A stretch of DNA of 64,000 bases, taken from NCBI GenBank assembly GCA_946800325.1, contig OX326958.1:69623264-69687263 (forward strand), given 5' to 3'. Below are positions 59,326 through 64,000 of the stretch, piece by piece. The notes beneath the pieces are model-generated. The model saw only the letters and a program-made list of their open reading frames with translations, was not told the DNA's origin and searched no databases. The DNA comes from Luzula sylvatica. Its lineage: Eukaryota > Streptophyta > Magnoliopsida > Poales > Juncaceae. Within the stretch, counting starts at the first letter, position 1; every line of letters starts with the position of its first letter. Made by a program: the position numbers and the translations under genes.

Positions 59326-59477
59326 TTAATTTCCGCACACACATAAAATTCTGATCAAGACAATTACTGATAGTATACATATATACATAATCACCAATTC
59401 TGTGTTTCGGTTCTTGAGCTCCAGTTTGCCGATAACATGACGTGTCATCTTAATCTCTTCGGTGTGTTTTCCATCTC
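59326..59477 (-). CDS. Possible terminal exon with C-terminal membrane anchor
   Basis: On the minus strand TTTGATTTGTAG forms a splice acceptor at 59,478-59,480, and the following 152 bp stay open for 50 codons to TAA (59,326-59,328). The peptide has a charged first part (GKHTEEIKMTRHV, then KLELKNRN) followed by about 18 mostly hydrophobic residues (LVIMYICILSVIVLIRIL) and a short CVCGN tail. That layout fits a tail-anchored or C-terminally anchored protein. No upstream exon was identified, and the frame could be chance. I do not recognise a family. Confidence 0.28.
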
Positions 59478-59903
59478 CTACAAATCAAATTAAGGAATAA
59501 TTAGTCAAAATGTCCTAAAATAAAATTATTCTTAAATTAAGAATATCAATGTTTAATATTTAATTAATATTTCTCGATTAAAAATATGATTGGGCCTGAA
59601 TTTAAAAATATTATTTTGAACCCGCCCATACATTTGGGTTAAAAATCGGTCCAAAAATATATTTTAATCAACGAATCGGTACTGTTTTATTGGAACATTT
59701 GTGTCAATACATCATTTTAACATATCATGTGAATTTTAATACAAAAATTAAAACAAACCTTTATTTTTACCAATTTTCAAACTTCAACATAAAACCACAT
59801 AATCATATGTTTTTATCCATTATATTTCCTGATGTGCACTGATCTGATCTATTTATCGATTATTTGTTACATAATATCATTGATTCAAAAACCCCAGTTA
59901 CCA

Positions 59904-59916
59904 AATAATAATAATA

Positions 59917-59951
<35 letters not shown>
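59904..59951. repeat. (AAT)n/(ATT)n microsatellite
   Basis: AAT units run into ATT units, forming a short palindromic trinucleotide tract. Its translation gives the poly-Asn/Tyr in a spurious minus-strand frame. Confidence 0.95.
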
Positions 59952-60345
59952 GTGTTTTCCTCCACTTTGACATTCTCCAAATTTTTGGAATTATAATTTG
60001 AAGAACTTGTGTGAAGAAGGAAATCCAAGAATAATATAATTTCACTATATTCTCTTTGCCAAACAAGAAATTAGATGGAGCGGAAGTATATAATACAATT
60101 CCTTATCAAATTCCTTGTTGCCAAACACCCCCTAATAACACATATATTTATGGAATTGCCCCCTACTTTGAATGCGTCAGAGAAATTAATTTATCGTTGC
60201 CAAATTTTTTTGGGACACCAATACTCCAAAAGTGAAGATCGAGAAAAAATCTTTGCGAGGGAAACCTCAAGTATTCAATGAAATCACATCCAAATTCTTT
60301 ATTGTTCTTTTAAAACCAATATTTGCCATCAAAAAATTCGACCCA

Positions 60346-60354
60346 TTTTTTATA
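60346..60354. repeat. Left 9-bp target-site duplication TTTTTTATA
   Basis: Identical to 60,788-60,796 and directly bordering the terminal inverted repeat. It is low complexity, so taken alone it is weak evidence. Confidence 0.6.
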
Positions 60355-60787
60355 GGGTGGCGCTATTGCAAAAACTAAATTGACTTAATTAAGAGTGACT
60401 ACCAAATTATTTTATCAAACGACCATTATACCCTTATTTATGATTATTGATATTTATTACACTTATCTATTATTATTTCCATCTTCCATAATTTTTGTAA
60501 TAGTAATTTTTCTAACATCATGAAAAATAAATATATTATTTTTCATATGTATATACATGACGGGTTACAATTTGGATGTTTTTTTTATGATAAGAAAAAT
60601 TAAGGACAATAATATTTTGTATGTATGAAATATTTTGTTTGCATAATTTCTAGAATAAAATAACAATAATAAATAAGTGAAATAAATATTAATCGTCATA
60701 AATAAGGGTATAGTTGCCATTAGATTAAAAAAAAAATTAAAATCACTCTTAATTACGTTTATATTAGCTCTTGCAATAACGCCATTT
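60355..60787. mobile_element. 433-bp non-autonomous Mutator-like element (MITE)
   Basis: Left end GGGTGGCGCTATTGCAAAAA and reverse-complemented right end AAATGGCGTTATTGCAAGAG are flanked by a 9-bp duplication, the length made by Mutator-like transposases. The arms continue inward for more than 110 bp (TTAATTAAGAGTGA; TATACCCTTATTTATGA; TATTTATT.CACTTAT.TATTATT in both), the long-TIR design of plant MULE MITEs. Nothing is encoded. The minus-strand frame at 60,565-60,810 lies inside it and is spurious. Confidence 0.75.
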
Positions 60788-60796
60788 TTTTTTATA
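60788..60796. repeat. Right 9-bp target-site duplication TTTTTTATA
   Basis: Second copy of the flanking 9-mer, at the end of a nine-T run followed by ATA. Confidence 0.6.
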
Positions 60797-62373
60797 TTAT
60801 TATGACTCATGACTAATAAATTTTGTTATTTGACATTTTCTGGTTTCTCGTCATATTGTATAATATTTAAGTAATAAATCAAATTAGTACTACTTTTCAT
60901 TATAAAATATTTATATGCAAATTGAAGTAATAATTATGAACATTTTTGTATTTGTAGTTATAGTTACAAAAATATCTCATATTTGATGTGTGAAAACAGT
61001 ATTCACATTTATCCATTGTTAGTTAAATTACATCGATAATTTGCACAAAGCACATAGTATACTAGATACCCACATTCCGCTTCGGCAAATATTATATACT
61101 AATAATTTAACGACACGTTATTTTACGTTTGTTCCTTCAACATCTCAAAATATCACAAGTGAGTTTTGTAAAATAAAATATACATTAATTCTTTTAGAAA
61201 ATAAATAATATCAAGTGCACTCCTCCAAACTGAAAACATAATGAACTAAGCACTCCTATAAATTATAAAGATTTTTTTTTTCTACTATACTTGAAAATAT
61301 GGTTGAAAACATTATCATTTACAATGTATGGGTAGTGTAAATGATACATTACCATTGTACTCGGATATTTGTAAAATTATCATTTTTAGAGGTACCTACA
61401 ATATTTTCCACATGTCCATTAACGTATTTTAAACTTTTCGAAGGAGAAAAAAAAACAAATAAAAATGAGATATCTATGGAAGATGCATCACAGAAAAATA
61501 AGTTTTTTTTCAGAGTATCAAATCATTTAAGATTTTTATGCTTGCATGTATTCGAGATAACAGTAATGGGTCATAATATATTTAATATACGACTTGCTAT
61601 ACAAGAATGACACATATTTTCGAAATTACACATATTTTCTGCAATTAGGGGTCTTGATTCTTTTGTTTAAAGAAACATTGTGCCCGAAATTGTAGTGAAC
61701 TGAAGTTCAAATTATATATATATCTCTTTTCTAAACTCGTTACATAGTTTGAGGTAAAATTATTGTTACACAAGATCAATTAGAAATATCAAGTTCTTCC
61801 TAATGTGCTTGGTTCATGCCAACACTAATTCTTCTTTTATCATGGTTCACATGAACCGAGAGCATCTAGAAAAAACTAGTACTGATGTCATTGTGATAAA
61901 GGATATCTTTTGGGAGCATTTTTTACATGTAATCCTGCAAAATAAAATATTTCGAAAAATAACTCAGTTTTTAAAAATATTTCAAAATTAATTCATAACT
62001 AATTTTTAAAATTCGGTACCGTCTAATTTTAAAAACCCGGTGGTTAATTAAAGCAAACAACATATTTAGCTGACACAGACGGATTAAAAAATGCAAAAAA
62101 AAAGGATTATAATACCCGATCAAAAATTTACACATGAAACAAATACTTGTCTCCATATTTTATCCTCAAATATTTTTATGTTCAAGTTAATATATTTATT
62201 CAACATAATAAATAAAACATGTCATATAAATACTAATTAATTAATATATAATTAATGTTTATTTGAGTTACTAAATCTCAATTGATTTTAATTAATTTTA
62301 AGTTATATATTTTTTTGAATTATCATGCTATTCTACTATATAACGAATATTAAATAGAGTCATTCTACTATAC
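60797..62373. other. AT-rich intergenic DNA, no gene seen
   Basis: About 1.6 kb with frequent stops on both strands and no convincing exon, repeat or regulatory motif. Frames such as 61,341-61,610 are short, AT-driven and lack family features. Confidence 0.5.
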
Positions 62374-62385
62374 ATCACCATATTA

Positions 62386-62559
62386 ATGAGTAATGATAGA
62401 AACCACACCCTTTTTCCCACGAATTTACCACAACTGCCACGTGTCAGCACACCATTGGCTGCAGCAAAAGTTGATGGAAACTTGCAGCCAATGGTGTGCT
62501 GACACGTGGCAGTTGTGGTAAATTCGTGGGAAAAATGTGTGGTTTCTATCATTACTCAT
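62386..62559. mobile_element. 174-bp near-perfect hairpin MITE
   Basis: ATGAGTAATGATAGAAACCA at the left is exactly complementary to TGGTTTCTATCATTACTCAT at the right. Pairing continues almost without error through CACGAATTTACCACAAC, TGCCACGTGTCAGCACACCA and TTGGCTGCA to a loop around GATGG at 62,472. Arms are about 80 bp with only one or two mismatches, so insertion or conversion is recent. ATTA flanks both sides. Outer CATCAC/GTGATG bases also pair. It carries CACGTG (E-box/G-box core) twice. Confidence 0.85.
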
Positions 62560-62567
62560 ATTAATTG

Positions 62568-62660
62568 TGATGTTGTCATCATGACATCACGATTAAATGT
62601 GAGCTCTCATTTGCATCTAAAATATTCCTCAATTAATTTTGTAATTTTAATTTCATTATT
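62568..62660. repeat. Fragment related to the MITE-like repeat at 47,930
   Basis: TCATCATGACATCAC followed by CTCTCATTTGCATCT and CCTCAATTAATTTTG repeats the order TCATCATGACATCAC, TTTTCATCT, CTCAATTAAT seen at 47,930-48,000. Confidence 0.4.
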
Positions 62661-62674
62661 TTAATTGAAAATTA

Positions 62675-62766
62675 ATTTATTGGACCATCGATTAGTTTAA
62701 TTAGGTGTTAATTAAATGAACTTTTAATTGTATTTTATTTAGGTATTTATTGGACCATCGATTAGT
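62675..62766 (+). repeat. 70-bp-spaced direct repeat
   Basis: ATTTATTGGACCATCGATTAGT occurs at 62,675 and 62,745, and the following bases (TTAATTAGGTGTTAATT vs GTAAATTGGGTATGAATT) are also similar. Confidence 0.8.
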
Positions 62767-62939
62767 GTAAATTGGGTATGAATTCGTAAGCATGGCAAAA
62801 TGATGTCGTCCTTACCCCATCATGATTTTGGAGGTGAAATGATCGGAAAAACTATAATTTTCCTATTAAATATAGTCCAATTGAAAATATTATTAGGGGG
62901 CTTCGTTGGAGCGGTACAAGTTAATATTTTGGGGAATTC

Positions 62940-63095
62940 TTCAAATATTCCCTAACTTTTTTGGAAATTATGAAAATCCCCCAATTTTTTTAGATTCTCT
63001 CAAAAAACCCCTCTATTTTTTGTTCCTCCAAAACTCCCCTTATATTTTTAGATTCTCTAAAAAAAACCCCTATCTTTTTGTTATGATTTTGAAGA
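62940..63095. repeat. Degenerate ~60-bp tandem of A-run/CCCC motifs
   Basis: TTTTTAGATTCTCT is followed by AAAAAACCCCT and CTATTTTTTGTT twice, about 60 bp apart (62,987 and 63,047), with a weaker earlier unit. A similar AAAAAAACCCC style is seen at 45,830. Frames across it are spurious. Confidence 0.5.
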
Positions 63096-63333
63096 TTACC
63101 ATTATATCCCTTCAAAGAATCGAAAGTTAAGTAGATAGTCAAATATAATATATATATTTCGAGATCTACAACTACAATCATTTATTATTATAAGATTAAT
63201 CACCTGATTAATTATTTCTAAACGAGTGGGCACAAAGTCGGATCTGTTTTGTTTGCTATGATTTATTTGAGTTGTTATTAATCTAGTGTTTGAATTCATC
63301 TTCATTTGATATCTAATTATATAATATATGATA

Positions 63334-63382
63334 TGATATGATCCTCGAGAATTTTATATATGATATGATCCTCGAGAATTTT
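63334..63382 (+). repeat. 27-bp tandem duplication
   Basis: TGATATGATCCTCGAGAATTTT occurs at 63,334 and 63,361 with TATA between the copies. Confidence 0.9.
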
Positions 63383-64000
63383 CAATTTTCTTGTTTTGGT
63401 ACTTCTTTTAGAATCTATTATATTGACTTCTGTAAAAATTAATTTACTAATTAACAGATCCTCATTTTTAACATCAAATTTCACCGTTAAATTAATGGTT
63501 TCAATGGATGATTTCATTACCGGACATAAACAAGAATGTAAGTGTTTCTCCTCCATTTTTTGTATTTTATCAAAATTAATGGTTTTTCTTTTTTGGTACC
63601 ACCAAAATCAAGCAAGTAAATGGGTTGGCTTGGTTTACTCTTCTCTTTGCTTTGATTTTTAGTTTCTTCTCCTCTTATCATTGATAAAGTCCTGATGGAT
63701 TCTTGATCTGATTGTCTTTGATTTTTAATTTCTTCTTAACTTATCTTTTATCATAATTATTGATTCTGTTTTTTATTGACTGTACAGTTTAAAGTTTTAT
63801 GATAAGCGAGATTGGCACGGGATTTCGATTACCACAGTTCAAGGATTTCTTCTCTTTTATTGCTGTTTGATTTGGACGAGAATAAGACAAAAAACCAGAA
63901 GGATTTACCCCTGTACGAGTTCATTTTCAGTTTTATCCTTCTAAAATAATAAATCATATTTATGATTCAATCTAATTTGTTTTCAACATTGGTGCAGAGA
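63383..64000. other. AT-rich end of window, possible leader of a gene to the right
   Basis: No supported CDS. TTATTGACTGTACAG (ends 63,787) and ATTGGTGCAG (ends 63,997) look like splice acceptors. Between them an ATG at 63,800 gives only 23 codons to TGA. T-rich intron-like sequence suggests a transcript leader that might continue beyond the window, but this is weak. Confidence 0.2.

Noticed and set aside
60565..60810. 81-codon hydrophobic minus-strand frame
   Set aside because: It falls within the right arm of the Mutator-like MITE, and its composition is that of AT-rich DNA.
63396..63662. 88-codon plus-strand frame near the right edge
   Set aside because: It overlaps a minus-strand frame of similar length, has no recognisable motif and AT-driven composition. 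Kept only as part of the unannotated end region.

Overview
The window looks like plant nuclear DNA, probably from an AT-rich eudicot. It is dominated by satellites and transposon remnants. Supporting signs are plant-type solo LTRs with TG...CA ends and 5-bp target-site duplications, hAT-like and Mutator-like miniature elements, AAACCCTAG telo-box and GGCCCA promoter motifs, GT-AG exon-like blocks, and no bacterial-style gene packing. I see no rRNA, tRNA or CRISPR array. Almost every long open frame in the first half is an artefact of tandem repeats.

Layout. (1) 1-32,690: one uninterrupted head-to-tail array of a 31-bp, ~77% A+T satellite (roughly 1,050 monomers, all in one orientation). It continues beyond the left edge. 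Inside it are successive higher-order repeat (HOR) domains with long units: ~5.17/4.66 kb (about 0.9-12.3 kb), 3.89 kb (14.5-22.3 kb) and 3.32 kb (22.7-29.2 kb). A less ordered flank decays toward the right edge. (2) 32,691-33,015: a junction that looks like an LTR relic. (3) 33,016-45,756: a second satellite with ~367-bp monomers, about 34 units, mostly alternating A/B types to give a ~737-bp dimer. A 2,100-bp solo LTR at 35,607-37,706 interrupts it. An uninterrupted paralogous copy 1.8 kb downstream supplies the empty site. Part of this LTR is homologous to the satellite monomer, so the satellite probably arose from the LTR family.

(4) 45,757-51,400: transposon-rich AT DNA. It holds a 1.5-kb imperfect palindrome with a nested hAT-like element, a second solo LTR (48,532-50,252, TSD AATAG), and MITE-like inverted repeats. 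(5) 51,430-53,696: the best candidate gene region. It has promoter motifs, a 5' UTR and several exon-like blocks with good splice sites, but I recognise no family. (6) 53,700-56,906: an LTR-like region with a GC-rich minisatellite at its left, a TATA box, and an Athila-like 3' end. It abuts what may be a truncated first exon on the minus strand. (7) 56,907-64,000: AT-rich intergenic DNA with a (GA)n tract, several MITEs including a clear 433-bp Mutator-like one, a possible terminal exon encoding a C-terminal membrane anchor, and short direct repeats.

Taken together the window reads as a heterochromatic block, possibly centromeric, pericentromeric or subtelomeric, passing into repeat-rich intergenic DNA. 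All similarities were read by eye without alignment or database search. HOR boundaries are accurate to about one monomer.
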